A stretch of 64,000 bases of DNA from the NCBI RefSeq assembly GCF_026000435.1, contig NZ_AP026763.1:3100001-3164000 (forward strand), written 5' to 3'. Below the pieces are notes generated by a model that saw only the letters and a program-made list of their open reading frames with translations, ran no database searches and was not told the DNA's origin. Both the position numbers and the translations under genes were made by a program. Below, one piece after another: positions 43,966 to 53,075 of this stretch; within the stretch, counting starts at the first letter, position 1, and the number at the start of each line of letters is the position of its first letter. This stretch comes from Vibrio sp. STUT-A11. Its GTDB lineage: Bacteria; Pseudomonadota; Gammaproteobacteria; Enterobacterales; Vibrionaceae.

Positions 43966-44202
43966 TTAAACGTTTTCGCCACGTGTACGCATTTCTGCAA
44001 GAACTGTATCAATACCTTTCTTGTCGATGATGCGCATACCTTTAGCAGATAGACGTAGTTTAACAAAACGTTTTTCGCTCTCTACCCAGAAACGATGAGT
44101 TTGTAGGTTCGGCAGAAAACGACGCTTAGTAGCATTTCGTGCGTGTGAACGGTTGTTACCCGTTACTGGACGCTTACCAGTTACTTGGCATACTCGTGAC
44201 AT
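43966..44202 (-). CDS. rpmB: Large-subunit ribosomal protein bL28
   Basis: A 78-residue ribosomal protein with the family start MSRVCQVTGKRPVTGNNRSH, then NATKRRFLPNLQTHRFW and a C-terminal GIDTVLAEMRTRGE. The open frame begins five codons earlier, but ATG at 44202 is the standard start. It is the first gene of the rpmB-rpmG operon. Confidence 0.97.
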   Translation of the reverse strand: MSRVCQVTGKRPVTGNNRSHARNATKRRFLPNLQTHRFWVESEKRFVKLRLSAKGMRIIDKKGIDTVLAEMRTRGENV

Positions 44203-44330
44203 GAATGTCTTCTCCAAAATCGTTTCAGCTCGATATCAACCTTGGTGGCCGAACCTCTCTATCTCTCAAAAAGAAGTTAGAGGTTAAGAACCGCTATGGA
44301 AAATCCATACAAGGCTATCAAAGGTCGCGC

Positions 44331-44359
44331 ATTATACTAACTTGACATGCATTGCTCAA
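44331..44359 (-). promoter_or_regulatory. Sigma-70 promoter for rpmB-rpmG
   Basis: On the minus strand TTGAGC (44359-44354) and a perfect TATAAT (44336-44331) are 17 bases apart, followed by a GC-rich discriminator (GCGCGAC) typical of stringently controlled ribosomal promoters. It is about 130 bases before rpmB. Confidence 0.85.
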
Positions 44360-44504
44360 GACCCGAACAGATCCTTTTTACAGGTTTTCGTGATCTTTTT
44401 TTAGACAGCAGGTTTTTCTAGCAGTCCAAGCTGAATTCAGTTTAAAATTTAGTGGCGTGGATAATAGCAGATTTTTTGCAACTAACAACCTAAAAAACGC
44501 ACAG

Positions 44505-45179
44505 TTATATCCATCCTCTTTCAGCAAAAGAGACACTTTCTCCATCACCGATGACGAAATGGTCCAAAATGCGAATGTCCACCAGGGCTAACGCGTCGAT
44601 TAGACGGCGGGTAATTCTTCTATCTGACTGGCTCGGTTCCGCCACACCTGAAGGGTGATTGTGAGCGAGAATCAAGGCTGCAGCGTTATGATACAAGGCT
44701 CTTTTCACCACTTCTCGCGGATAAACCGACGCCGAATCCAGTGTTCCTTCGAATAAGATTTCGTCTTTTATTACTCGGTGCTGATTATCAAGAAAAAGAA
44801 TGTAAAAAGCCTCTCTTTGTCGGTCTCTTAAAATAGAAGAGAGGTACAACTTTGTTTGCTCCGGACTGGTTAAGGCGTCGCCTCGCTTTAAAGTTTCCGC
44901 CAAATAACGCTGAGTCATCTCAAGCACGGCTTGTAATTGGACATATTTTGCTTGTCCTAGACCTTTGTGTTGGCAGAATTCTTTCTCTGAGGCAGAAAAC
45001 AGCTTCCTGAGCGAGCCAAAATCCTGAATCAGGAAATCCGCCAACTCAATCACATTCATGCCTTGTGTGCCTGTACGCAGAAAGATAGCAAGCAATTCAG
45101 CATCGCTTAGCGCTTGCGGTCCTCTTTGGAGAAGCTTCTCTCGGGGCATGGACTCATTCGGTAAGGATTTGAGTATCAT
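44505..45179 (-). CDS. radC: RadC/JAMM-domain protein
   Basis: A 224-residue protein. The N-terminal helical part (GPQALSDAELLAIFLRTG, then GLGQAKY helix-hairpin-helix) is followed by the JAMM/MPN metalloprotease-like fold with the motif LAHNHPSGVAEPSQSD near residue 171 and an upstream Glu (DEILFEGTLDSA). RadC proteins are widespread; an early link to DNA repair was not upheld and the substrate is unknown. It is in its usual place beside rpmB and coaBC. Confidence 0.95.
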   Translation of the reverse strand: MILKSLPNESMPREKLLQRGPQALSDAELLAIFLRTGTQGMNVIELADFLIQDFGSLRKLFSASEKEFCQHKGLGQAKYVQLQAVLEMTQRYLAETLKRGDALTSPEQTKLYLSSILRDRQREAFYILFLDNQHRVIKDEILFEGTLDSASVYPREVVKRALYHNAAALILAHNHPSGVAEPSQSDRRITRRLIDALALVDIRILDHFVIGDGESVSFAERGWI

Positions 45180-45293
45180 CGAATGTCTCTTTTAAAGGTA
45201 AGAGCCCCTATTCCACAAAATAAAAAGCGAAAGTCGAGGGTGACTTTCACTTTTTCCGTTCTGATTTGATTTTTTGTGTAATTTATTAGTTCA

Positions 45294-46967
45294 TCAGAGT
45301 TTAAAGTTTCCAACCAGATCGTTAATCTCGGTTCCGGATTGCGACAGCTTGGTACTGATTGTCTCGGCGTGTTGCAAAGTGTCCGTAATGTTATTGACGA
45401 TTTGTTGAATCGCGACCAAGTTTTGATTGATATCGTCAGCGACTGCACTCTGTTCTTCTGCAGCTGAAGCGGTCTGAATCCCCATATCCCTGATGGTGCC
45501 AATTGAGTGATGAACACTCGATAAAGATTGCTGGATAAGCGCTGATTCTTCTGCCGTTTTCACTCCTCGTTCCTGGCTAGCAGACATAGTGGTCACGGCT
45601 CGTGAAACGCCAGTTCGCAACTGCTTCAGCATGTCACCGATTTCGTGGGTGCTATTTTGCGTACGGCTGGCAAGCGAGCGAACCTCATCAGCAACCACCG
45701 CGAAACCTCTTCCTTGTTCACCTGCTCGAGCTGCTTCAATCGCCGCATTCAAGGCGAGCAAGTTAGTTTGTTCTGCAATCTCTCCTATCACATCCAGTAC
45801 TTTGGTGATTTGATCCGTCTGCTGGCTCAGCTCCGAAATAGCGTCTGATGTGCTATTAATCTCCGCAACGAGATCTGTTATCCCATCAATAGCTTGTTCT
45901 ACTTCACGCTGCGCTTCGGTTACTTGGCTATTTGCATCCTCAATCGCCTCTGCCGTTGCGCTGGTATTACTGGCCACTTCTTTTGCCGTCATACTCATTT
46001 GCGTTACCGCTGTCACCACCTTATCGGTTTCCAGACAATGGTTTTGCATTTGATCACTGGCTGTGATGGTTTTGTCATTCAGCTCTTCAGAAACACTCTG
46101 CACTGTCGACGCCGAACCATGAATGTCTGTCATTAACGGGTGAAGCTTATCCATGAACTCATTGAATGCTGCAGCCACTTCACCCACTTCATCTTTACTT
46201 TCTACTTTCAGTCGAGCGGTTAAATCACCACCGCCAGCGGCGACATCTTTAAGTGAGTTCGCCACATGCTGCAAAGGTTTGATACCTTTAGACACCACGA
46301 TACTAGTCAAGATACTGGTAAAAATGAGGCCAATGACCGAGATCATCACAGCAAATAAAGTGTTTTGATTCAGCTCCTGAGTACGTAGTTCACGCTGCAT
46401 AGCAACCTGATGGTCGATATCATCAATGTAAATGCCAGTACCAAGAACCCAATCCCATTTCGGCAAATACTCTGCATAACCTAACTTTGGAGCTTGCGCA
46501 TCGATGGTTGGCTTATGCCAAGAGAATGACAAAAAGCCATCGCCCTTCTTCGATGAGTCAATTAAGCCAGCAATTACTGCCACGCCATTTTCATCTTTAA
46601 GGTTGTACAGATTTTTACCTTCTAGTGATGGCTTAATAGCATGCAACGTATTCACACCCTTTGAGTTGTAAGCAAAGAAGTAACCATCACTTTCAAAGCG
46701 CATCGCCTTCAAGATTTCTTTCGCGGCTTCTTTATTACTGCCATTGACGTCAGAATCATAAAGCGGTTTGATCGCGGTTACCCCCATCATCATGTAGGCG
46801 GTTAGCTCTTTCTTGCGCGTTTCTAACAACTCATGTCTATCGCGAATCAGCTCCTCTTCTAGGCTATTACTACTATTGATGTAATACACCACTGAAATCA
46901 ACGTGGTGATCAACAGTAGAGGAACTAAAGAGATCAGCAGCAATTTATTTCGACTTTTTAATACCAT
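45294..46967 (-). CDS. Methyl-accepting chemotaxis protein with single Cache domain
   Basis: A 557-residue chemoreceptor. TM1 is near residues 8-30, followed by a periplasmic sCache_2-type domain (DGYFFAYNSKGVNTLHAI near 93, PKWDWVLGTGIYIDDID near 165). TM2 is near 200-222, then HAMP (about 225-277), and a long coiled-coil signalling domain with the hairpin tip EIAEQTNLLALNAAIEAARA and GRGFAVVADEVRSLA. There is no CheR/CheB pentapeptide at the C-terminus. The ligand is unknown; relatives often sense organic acids. It lies between radC and the divergent coaBC. Confidence 0.95.
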   Translation of the reverse strand: MVLKSRNKLLLISLVPLLLITTLISVVYYINSSNSLEEELIRDRHELLETRKKELTAYMMMGVTAIKPLYDSDVNGSNKEAAKEILKAMRFESDGYFFAYNSKGVNTLHAIKPSLEGKNLYNLKDENGVAVIAGLIDSSKKGDGFLSFSWHKPTIDAQAPKLGYAEYLPKWDWVLGTGIYIDDIDHQVAMQRELRTQELNQNTLFAVMISVIGLIFTSILTSIVVSKGIKPLQHVANSLKDVAAGGGDLTARLKVESKDEVGEVAAAFNEFMDKLHPLMTDIHGSASTVQSVSEELNDKTITASDQMQNHCLETDKVVTAVTQMSMTAKEVASNTSATAEAIEDANSQVTEAQREVEQAIDGITDLVAEINSTSDAISELSQQTDQITKVLDVIGEIAEQTNLLALNAAIEAARAGEQGRGFAVVADEVRSLASRTQNSTHEIGDMLKQLRTGVSRAVTTMSASQERGVKTAEESALIQQSLSSVHHSIGTIRDMGIQTASAAEEQSAVADDINQNLVAIQQIVNNITDTLQHAETISTKLSQSGTEINDLVGNFKL

Positions 46968-47290
46968 GGATTATGACCTTATTTTTTCTTTTCAATCTTT
47001 CAAACTAGGCTCAGATTTACTGTGAAGTATGCGGAATTTTTATGGCTGCTCAACCGAATTATATCCCGAGTTTGATTTTGGTTAGTTTCTGAAGAGAAAT
47101 ACCTCTAAATGACTTCAATACTCAGGCTTCATAGCGTTGTAATTGAAACTTGTTCCCAGGTAAGTCGAAAAATAATTGTGGCTCCTTATAAGGACAAGTT
47201 GAAGCTGCATCTCGAGGTTATTTGGGGTTATACGGGTGGCAGAAGTTTGAGTTGTGCTAAACTCGTCGCCAGAAAAATTGGAGATCTCAC
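46968..47290. other. Divergent region between the chemoreceptor gene and coaBC
   Basis: A 323-bp spacer that must hold both promoters. Its coaBC-proximal half contains a minus-strand copy of the ATACCCAA-type repeat (47207-47232). Short frames on both strands here are not convincing genes. Confidence 0.5.
47207..47232 (-). repeat. ATACCCAA-type dispersed intergenic repeat, copy 3
   Basis: The minus strand reads ACCCCAAATAACCTCGAGAT followed by GC, almost identical to 62230-62251 over the AAATAACCTCGAGATGC part. It sits about 60 bases before the coaBC start, in its likely leader or promoter. Confidence 0.7.
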
Positions 47291-48490
47291 ATGCAAACAC
47301 TAGCAGGAAAGAAAATTCTACTCGGCATCAGTGGCGGTATTGCCGCGTATAAATGTGCGGAGCTAACCCGTCGCTTAATAGAGAGAGGCGCACAAGTACG
47401 CGTCGTGATGACCAAGGCAGCTCAGGAGTTTATTACTCCACTCACCATGCAAGCGGTCTCTGGCCACCCAGTCTCTGACAGCTTATTCGATCCCGCAGCA
47501 GAAGCGTCGATGGGGCACATTGAGTTGGCAAAATGGGCGGACTTAGTCCTGCTTGCTCCAGCAACGGCAGATTTGATTGCTCGACTGTCGGCAGGGATGG
47601 GGAACGACCTAGTGACAACGTTAGTGTTAGCTACTGATTCGCCAGTTGCGGTATCTCCGGCAATGAACCAACAAATGTACAGTAACGTGGCAACACAAGA
47701 GAACATCGCCACCCTAGCTCGTCGCGGCATGCACATTTGGGGCCCTGGTGCCGGTGAACAAGCATGTGGCGATGTCGGTCCAGGTCGTATGTTAGAGCCA
47801 ATGCAACTGGTGCATCTGTGTGAGCAGTTTTTTCAGCCTAAAGTACTCGAAGGAAAATCCGTACTCATCACTGCAGGTCCTACCCAAGAAGCCATCGATC
47901 CCGTGCGTTACATCAGCAACCACAGCTCAGGCAAGATGGGCTTTGCACTGGCGAACGCAGCGGCGCAACTGGGGGCGAAGGTCACTTTAGTCAGTGGTCC
48001 AGTCAGTTTAAGTACACCTGCTGGCGTGGAGCGCATTAACGTCGCAAGCGCTCAAGAGATGTTTGATACAGTGATGGAGCACGCCACCAGCCACGATGCA
48101 TTTATCAGCTGTGCCGCCGTGGCCGATTACCGACCTGAAGAGATCGCGTCTCAAAAATTGAAAAAGACCGAAGACAACGACCAGATGGTCATCAAAATGG
48201 TCAAAAACCCTGATATTGTTGCGTCAGTTGCAGCAATGACAGATAAGCGTCCGTTTACCGTCGGCTTCGCCGCAGAAACCAATGATGTCGAAACGTATGC
48301 GCGAGGCAAGTTAGTGAAGAAAAACCTCAACATGATCTGCGCCAATGACGTATCGGTTGAAGGTCAGGGGTTCAACAGCAATGACAATGCGATGACGCTT
48401 TTCTGGCCAGAGGGTGAACTCGCTCTCGCTCTCGAATCAAAACAAGCACTGAGTTTTAGAATCCTCGAAAAAATGCACGCATTAATGTAA
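47291..48490 (+). CDS. coaBC: Phosphopantothenoylcysteine synthase/decarboxylase
   Basis: A 399-residue bifunctional flavoprotein. The CoaC half (1-190) has GKKILLGISGGIAAYKCAEL, GHIELAKWAD with the catalytic His, and the PAMNQQMYSN signature near 124. The CoaB half (190-399) starts VLITAGPTQEAIDPVRYISN and includes AAVADYRP and the KLKK motif. It makes 4'-phosphopantetheine for CoA. It is upstream of slmA as in E. coli, although dut, which lies between them in E. coli, is missing here. Confidence 0.97.
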   Translation: MQTLAGKKILLGISGGIAAYKCAELTRRLIERGAQVRVVMTKAAQEFITPLTMQAVSGHPVSDSLFDPAAEASMGHIELAKWADLVLLAPATADLIARLSAGMGNDLVTTLVLATDSPVAVSPAMNQQMYSNVATQENIATLARRGMHIWGPGAGEQACGDVGPGRMLEPMQLVHLCEQFFQPKVLEGKSVLITAGPTQEAIDPVRYISNHSSGKMGFALANAAAQLGAKVTLVSGPVSLSTPAGVERINVASAQEMFDTVMEHATSHDAFISCAAVADYRPEEIASQKLKKTEDNDQMVIKMVKNPDIVASVAAMTDKRPFTVGFAAETNDVETYARGKLVKKNLNMICANDVSVEGQGFNSNDNAMTLFWPEGELALALESKQALSFRILEKMHALM

Positions 48491-48560
48491 TTAGTGTTCA
48501 TTTTTTGATAGCTGCTTATTTTTTAATAAAAGTTGGCGAAAATTTAGAGCATCCATGACA

Positions 48561-48595
48561 ACTGAGGGTGTTATCTCTCCCAAACCACCCTCAGT
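48561..48595 (+). other. 10-bp perfect inverted repeat between coaBC and slmA
   Basis: ACTGAGGGTG and CACCCTCAGT enclose 15 bases, 71 bases after the coaBC stop. No T-run follows. It could be a 3' stabilising hairpin or a Rho-independent terminator that lost its T-tract; a protein-binding operator before slmA is also possible. Confidence 0.5.
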
Positions 48596-48666
48596 AGTCT
48601 AGTTTGATCCAACTTAGCGTTTTATAATCCCTCCGCTCAACTTTGTATTTTGAAAGGAAATAACTA

Positions 48667-49257
48667 ATGGCCGGCAGTAAAAAATCCAATCGTCGTGAAG
48701 AGATCTTGCAAGCTTTAGCACAGATGCTTGAATCTACAGAAGGCGCTTCACGTATTACTACGGCAAAACTGGCGAAGCAAGTTGGCGTTTCAGAAGCGGC
48801 GCTCTACCGCCATTTCCCAAGTAAAGCACGCATGTTCGAAGGTTTGATCGAGTTCATCGAAGAAGCGTTAATGACGCGTATTAACCGCATTCTGGACGAC
48901 GAAAAAGACACTTTAGAGCGCATTCGTATGGTGATGCACCTGATTTTGGTTTTCTCAGAACGTAACCCTGGATTGACACGTATTCTTTCAGGTCATGCTC
49001 TAATGTTTGAGAATGAACGCCTGCGTGAGCGAATCAATCAGCTATTCGAACGAATTGAAACTCAGCTGCGTCAAATCCTACGCGAACGTAAACTTCGTGA
49101 AGGGAAATCTTTCCCGGTAGAAGAGCGCATTCTTGCCGCGCAGATCCTGGGTCAAGTTGAAGGAAGCCTGAACCGATTTGTTCGTAGTGACTTCAAATAT
49201 CAGCCTACTGCCAACTTTGATGAATATTGGGCATTGCTCAGCGCACAAATTAAGTAG
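48667..49257 (+). CDS. slmA: Nucleoid occlusion factor SlmA
   Basis: A 196-residue TetR-fold protein. The N-terminal helix-turn-helix reads RITTAKLAKQVGVSEAALYRHF (about residues 28-50), and the remaining helices form the dimer and FtsZ-binding body (EERILAAQILGQVEGSLNRF near the C-terminus). SlmA bound to chromosome sites breaks down FtsZ filaments and stops division over the nucleoid. AAAGGAAATAACT provides the ribosome site. Order coaBC-slmA-(lpxL)-pyrE-rph fits enteric/Vibrio synteny. Confidence 0.96.
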   Translation: MAGSKKSNRREEILQALAQMLESTEGASRITTAKLAKQVGVSEAALYRHFPSKARMFEGLIEFIEEALMTRINRILDDEKDTLERIRMVMHLILVFSERNPGLTRILSGHALMFENERLRERINQLFERIETQLRQILRERKLREGKSFPVEERILAAQILGQVEGSLNRFVRSDFKYQPTANFDEYWALLSAQIK

Positions 49258-49262
49258 ATATT

Positions 49263-50213
49263 ATGAGTAAAGACAAACTAATGCAGCCAGAGTTTTCTCT
49301 TTCCCTTCTTCATCCACGCAACTGGGGCGTATGGATAGGGTTTGGTCTGCTGGCGATCATCGTTAATATTCTCCCTTACCGCTTGCTACTGTCATTCGGC
49401 CAATCATTAGGTAAGCTCGGCATGCGTTATGGTAAAAAACGCGTTCACGTTGCCAAGCGTAATCTGGAGCTGGCGTTTCCGGACAAGCCTCAAGAAGACA
49501 TTGACCGTATTGTCGAAGAGAACTTCAAAAACACTGGTATGGCTCTGATCGAAACCGGCATTACCTGGTTCTGGCCAACTTGGCGCTTTAAAACGCTGCT
49601 AGTGGAAAAAGATGTTGGTGCTCTGAAAGAAAAGGCGCAAGAAGGAAAAGGCGTCCTACTCTGCTGTGTGCATGCATTGAACCTGGAAATCACCGCACGT
49701 GCTTTTGCCGTGGTGGGGCTTGCAGGTTACGGCGCATTTCGTCCACACGATAATCCAGCTTATAACTTTATCCAGTACTGGGGCCGTACCCATAACGGCA
49801 ACAAACTGATTGACCGTAAAGACGTGAAAAAGATGATTCGCGTGCTGCGTAGTGGTGAACGTCTGTTCTACCTACCTGACCACGATTACGGACGCAACAA
49901 ATCGGTGTATGTGCCATTCTTCGCGGTAGAAGATGCCTGTACGACAACCGGTACGAGCATTTTGGCTTATACCTCGAAGTGTGCCATTGTTCCAGGCTCT
50001 GGCTTTCGCAATGAGCAGGGCAAGTATGAAATCATCGCAGATAAATGCATTGAAGCCGATTACCCACAAAAGGATGAAGTTGCCGCAGCAGCGTACATGA
50101 ATAAATACGTGGAAGAAATCATCTTACGCGCTCCTGAACAATGGATGTGGCTACATAAACGCTATAAGACCATGCAGGATGAAAACGTGCCAAAAGGCAT
50201 TCGTTATAGATAA
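49263..50213 (+). CDS. lpxL: Lipid A lauroyl/myristoyl acyltransferase, LpxL type
   Basis: A 316-residue member of the LpxL/LpxM family. An N-terminal membrane segment (about residues 20-42) is followed by NLELAFPDKP, the catalytic HX4E motif HALNLE near 139, YWGRTHNGNKLIDRKDVKKM, and YLPDHDYG near 205. It transfers a secondary acyl chain to Kdo2-lipid IVA on the inner membrane. Its ATG is 5 bases after slmA, so the two are co-transcribed. It is the second acyltransferase in the window besides lpxM; in vibrios the two act in turn. Confidence 0.93.
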   Translation: MSKDKLMQPEFSLSLLHPRNWGVWIGFGLLAIIVNILPYRLLLSFGQSLGKLGMRYGKKRVHVAKRNLELAFPDKPQEDIDRIVEENFKNTGMALIETGITWFWPTWRFKTLLVEKDVGALKEKAQEGKGVLLCCVHALNLEITARAFAVVGLAGYGAFRPHDNPAYNFIQYWGRTHNGNKLIDRKDVKKMIRVLRSGERLFYLPDHDYGRNKSVYVPFFAVEDACTTTGTSILAYTSKCAIVPGSGFRNEQGKYEIIADKCIEADYPQKDEVAAAAYMNKYVEEIILRAPEQWMWLHKRYKTMQDENVPKGIRYR

Positions 50214-50219
50214 CCCAAG

Positions 50220-50457
50220 ATCCTAGGTTCTAGGTTTTAAAAGGGCCTAGGCTCCTAGGTCCTAGGAAAAGATTTGGGATTACGGAATTTTGGGATTACG
50301 GAATACAGACTACGGAATGTACCTATCTGTAGTCCGTACTCTGTAAGCGAAGCGCTCTGTCTTCCAAAACAGCAAACACAAAGCCCACCGTTTATCTCTT
50401 GAGGTGCAGCGCGCTACACCTAGGACCTAGGATCCTAAAACCTAGAACCTAGGACCT
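50220..50457 (-). mobile_element. Heptamer/CCTAGG element, non-coding
   Basis: CCTAGG clusters at 50220-50269 and 50418-50457 (the right one with CCTAGGACCTAGGATCCTA) bound this 238-bp element between the converging lpxL and pyrE. Inside are ATTACGGA units with variants ATACAGA and CTACGGA (50279-50314), and on the minus strand the core AGCGCTTCGCTTACAG followed by AGTACGGA (50356-50333). The layout equals that of 13403-14164 without the gene. Confidence 0.7.
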
Positions 50458-50472
50458 ATGTTTAACCTTCTT

Positions 50473-51114
50473 TTAAACCCCATATTCCGCGCGGTACGCC
50501 TTTACTGCATCTAAGTGTTCCGCTGCATTACCTTTTTCTTCAAGGTAAGTCACTAGGTCACCCAAACTCACGATAGAGATCACCGCGCAGCCGAAATCGC
50601 GCTCAACTTCCTGAATCGCAGACAGCTCGCCCTTGCCTTTTTCTTGACGGTCGATAGCAACCAACACGCCAGCCAAATCAGCACCGTTCGCCTTGATGAT
50701 TTCCATCGATTCACGAATCGCGGTACCTGCTGTGATCACATCATCAACCAGCATAATGCGACCTTCCAGAGCCGAACCTACCAGATTACCGCCTTCACCG
50801 TGGTTTTTCGCTTCTTTACGGTTAAAGCAGTAAGGTGTGTCGATATCATGGTGGTCCGCGAGTGCTACTGCTGTTGTCGTCGCGATAGGGATACCTTTGT
50901 ACGCAGGGCCAAATAGCACGTCAAACTCAATACCTGAGTCTGCTAATGCGGCTGCGTAAAAACGACCAAGGCGAGCAAGGTCGCGACCTGTATTGAAAAG
51001 ACCAGCGTTAAAGAAGTAAGGGCTCTTACGGCCTGATTTCAAAGTAAACTCACCAAACTTAAGAACTTCTTTCTCAAGTGCAAACTCAATAAATTCACGC
51101 TGGTATGCTTTCAT
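50473..51114 (-). CDS. pyrE: Orotate phosphoribosyltransferase
   Basis: A 213-residue type I phosphoribosyltransferase. The N-terminus FALEKEVLKFGEFTLKSGRKSPYFFN matches OPRTase (substrate loop), the flexible loop has FNRKEAKNHGEGG near 96, and the PRPP motif is MLVDDVITAGTAIRES near 120. It makes orotidine 5'-phosphate in pyrimidine synthesis. It lies downstream of rph in the same direction, with an attenuator hairpin and a TAGGTTC array in between, so expression is likely tied to UTP level as in E. coli. Confidence 0.97.
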   Translation of the reverse strand: MKAYQREFIEFALEKEVLKFGEFTLKSGRKSPYFFNAGLFNTGRDLARLGRFYAAALADSGIEFDVLFGPAYKGIPIATTTAVALADHHDIDTPYCFNRKEAKNHGEGGNLVGSALEGRIMLVDDVITAGTAIRESMEIIKANGADLAGVLVAIDRQEKGKGELSAIQEVERDFGCAVISIVSLGDLVTYLEEKGNAAEHLDAVKAYRAEYGV

Positions 51115-51159
51115 GGATTTCTCTCAATTTTCAGTGTGTGGATATAAATATTAAGGACC

Positions 51160-51215
51160 TAGGTTCTAGGTTCTAGGTTCTAGGTTCTAGGTTCTAGGTT
51201 CTAGGTTCTAGGTTC
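51160..51215. repeat. TAGGTTC tandem array, 8 copies
   Basis: Eight perfect TAGGTTC copies preceded by CCTAGG, located in the leader between the rph-pyrE attenuator and the pyrE start. The unit is one base from the TAGGTCC unit of the CCTAGG clusters, so this is a pure expansion of that family. Confidence 0.97.
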
Positions 51216-51225
51216 TAAAATAAGT

Positions 51226-51260
51226 AAAAAAATAGCTTCCTTTGCGGGGAAGCTATTTTT
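51226..51260 (-). terminator. rph-pyrE intercistronic attenuator
   Basis: AAAAATAGCTTCC and GGAAGCTATTTTT (read on the minus strand) form a 12-bp stem with a T-run, beginning 6 bases after the rph stop. In E. coli, ribosomes finishing rph suppress a similar hairpin when UTP is low and RNA polymerase pauses. The same geometry here supports UTP-sensitive control of pyrE. Confidence 0.85.
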
Positions 51261-51265
51261 AAAAA

Positions 51266-51982
51266 TTAATTTTCTAACGCCGCCTTCTGCGCCGTGACAA
51301 TTTCGCTAATGCCGATTTTCGCTGACTCCAGCAGTGCCATCAGCTGTTCGTGACTGAACGGTTCACCTTCTGCAGTGCCCTGGATTTCAATCATCTTACC
51401 TTCTTCAGTCATGACCACGTTCATATCGGTATCCGCTGCTGAATCTTCGACATATTCAAGGTCACACAGTACGTCATCACCCAGTAAGCCAACAGATACT
51501 GCGGCTACGTGGCCTTTCATTGGGTTCGCTTTTAGCTTTCCGCTCTCAACCAGGTGCTGGAACGCGTCTGCCAATGCAACGCTTGCGCCACTGATAGAAG
51601 CTGTGCGAGTACCACCGTCGGCTTGGATAACATCACAGTCAACAGTGATCATAAACTCACCCATCGCTTTTAGATCGACAACAGCACGTAGGCTGCGCGC
51701 GATCAGGCGTTGGATTTCCATCGTGCGGCCACCCTGTTTACCACTTGCCGCTTCGCGACGGGTACGAGAGTGTGTTGCACGTGGCAGCATACCGTATTCA
51801 GCAGTTACCCAGCCTTTACCTTGGCCTTTTAGCCAGCGTGGTACAGATTCTTCGACGGTCGCATTACACAACACTTTGGTATTACCGAACTCCACTAACA
51901 CTGAGCCTTCAGCGTAAGCGGTGTAGTTACGAGTAATTTTGATTGGGCGAACTTGGTCCGCCTTGCGATCGTTTGGACGCAT
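51266..51982 (-). CDS. rph: Ribonuclease PH
   Basis: A 238-residue phosphorolytic exoribonuclease that trims tRNA 3' ends. It has MRPNDRKADQVRPIKI at the start, EGSVLVEFGNTKVLCNATVEE, GWVTAEYGMLPRATHSR with the RNA-binding Arg residues, and DVIQADGGTRTASISGA near 116. The frame starts two codons earlier; ATG at 51982 has AAGG at good distance and fits the family. It is intact, unlike the frameshifted rph of E. coli K-12. It precedes pyrE. Confidence 0.96.
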   Translation of the reverse strand: MRPNDRKADQVRPIKITRNYTAYAEGSVLVEFGNTKVLCNATVEESVPRWLKGQGKGWVTAEYGMLPRATHSRTRREAASGKQGGRTMEIQRLIARSLRAVVDLKAMGEFMITVDCDVIQADGGTRTASISGASVALADAFQHLVESGKLKANPMKGHVAAVSVGLLGDDVLCDLEYVEDSAADTDMNVVMTEEGKMIEIQGTAEGEPFSHEQLMALLESAKIGISEIVTAQKAALEN

Positions 51983-52181
51983 GGGCATCTACCTTAAATA
52001 TGAGGAGAAGACGATTTGGTTGGGCGAAGATTATAGCGGATTCGATTCCGGATTCCTAGGTCACAAGTCATGCAATCGATGCACATTTCCCTAGTACATC
52101 GCGCTACATCCCGCGCACCTATTCTCACTCCGTGATACACTCTCTAGGTAATTTTCAAAAAATTGAAGACAGGAAAATTCG

Positions 52182-53048
52182 ATGATTTACAGTATGACAG
52201 CGTATGCGCGCAAAGAAGTGAAAGGCGACTGGGGCTCAGCGGTATGGGAAATCCGCAGTGTAAACCAGCGCTACCTGGAAACTTACTTCCGCATGCCAGA
52301 ACAGTTCCGTGCACTAGAGCCAGTACTGCGCGAGCGTTTTCGTAAGCGCCTAGCTCGCGGTAAAGTTGAGTGTAACCTTCGTTTTGAAGCGAACCCTGCC
52401 GCAAAAGGCGAACTGAGCATTAATGAATCACTGGCGAACCAGGTCATTAAAGCAGCCGAGCAAGTGATGCACATGACGGGCGAACTGAGCCGCATCAACC
52501 CATTCCAGGTGATGCAATGGCCTGGTGTAATGGAAACACCAGAACAGGACATGGATGAAGTAAACAAAGTTTTACTGGGTGCTTTTGATGAAGCTTTAAG
52601 TGAGTTTATCGATGCGCGTGGCCGTGAAGGCGACAACATGAAAGCCCTGATCGAACAACGTCTCGATGCAATTACAGCAGAAGTGGTCAAAGTGCGTGCG
52701 CGCATGCCAGAAATTCTGGAGTGGCAACGCGAGCGTCTGTTCTCTAAGTTTGAAGATGCCAAAGTGGAACTGGATCCGTCTCGCGTTGAGCAAGAGCTGA
52801 TCCTGTTAGCGCAGAAATCAGACGTCGCAGAAGAGTTGGATCGTCTCGACTCTCACGTAAAAGAAACCACCAACATCCTGAAAAAAGGTGGCGCAGTTGG
52901 CCGTCGTCTGGACTTCATGATGCAAGAATTCAACCGTGAATCCAACACGCTAGCGTCTAAATCAATCAGCACAGACATCACCGCATCTGGCGTCGAGCTA
53001 AAAGTTCTGATTGAACAGATGCGTGAACAGATCCAAAACATCGAATAA
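52182..53048 (+). CDS. yicC: YicC-family endoribonuclease
   Basis: A 288-residue protein with the YicC N-terminal domain (MIYSMTAYARKE, WEIRSVNQRYLETYFRMPE) and the C-terminal DUF1732-type domain (EELDRLDSHVKETTNIL, then GRRLDFMMQEFNRESNTLASKS). Recent work on E. coli and Bacillus relatives shows metal-dependent RNA cleavage. It is divergent from rph, as in many gammaproteobacteria. A terminator follows the stop. Confidence 0.95.
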   Translation: MIYSMTAYARKEVKGDWGSAVWEIRSVNQRYLETYFRMPEQFRALEPVLRERFRKRLARGKVECNLRFEANPAAKGELSINESLANQVIKAAEQVMHMTGELSRINPFQVMQWPGVMETPEQDMDEVNKVLLGAFDEALSEFIDARGREGDNMKALIEQRLDAITAEVVKVRARMPEILEWQRERLFSKFEDAKVELDPSRVEQELILLAQKSDVAEELDRLDSHVKETTNILKKGGAVGRRLDFMMQEFNRESNTLASKSISTDITASGVELKVLIEQMREQIQNIE

Positions 53049-53075
53049 GCTTCTAACCTACCTATTAGCATGCTT

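Noticed and set aside
45176..45517. 113-codon minus-strand frame
   Set aside because: It overlaps the conserved end of the chemoreceptor gene in another frame and has no family-like sequence.
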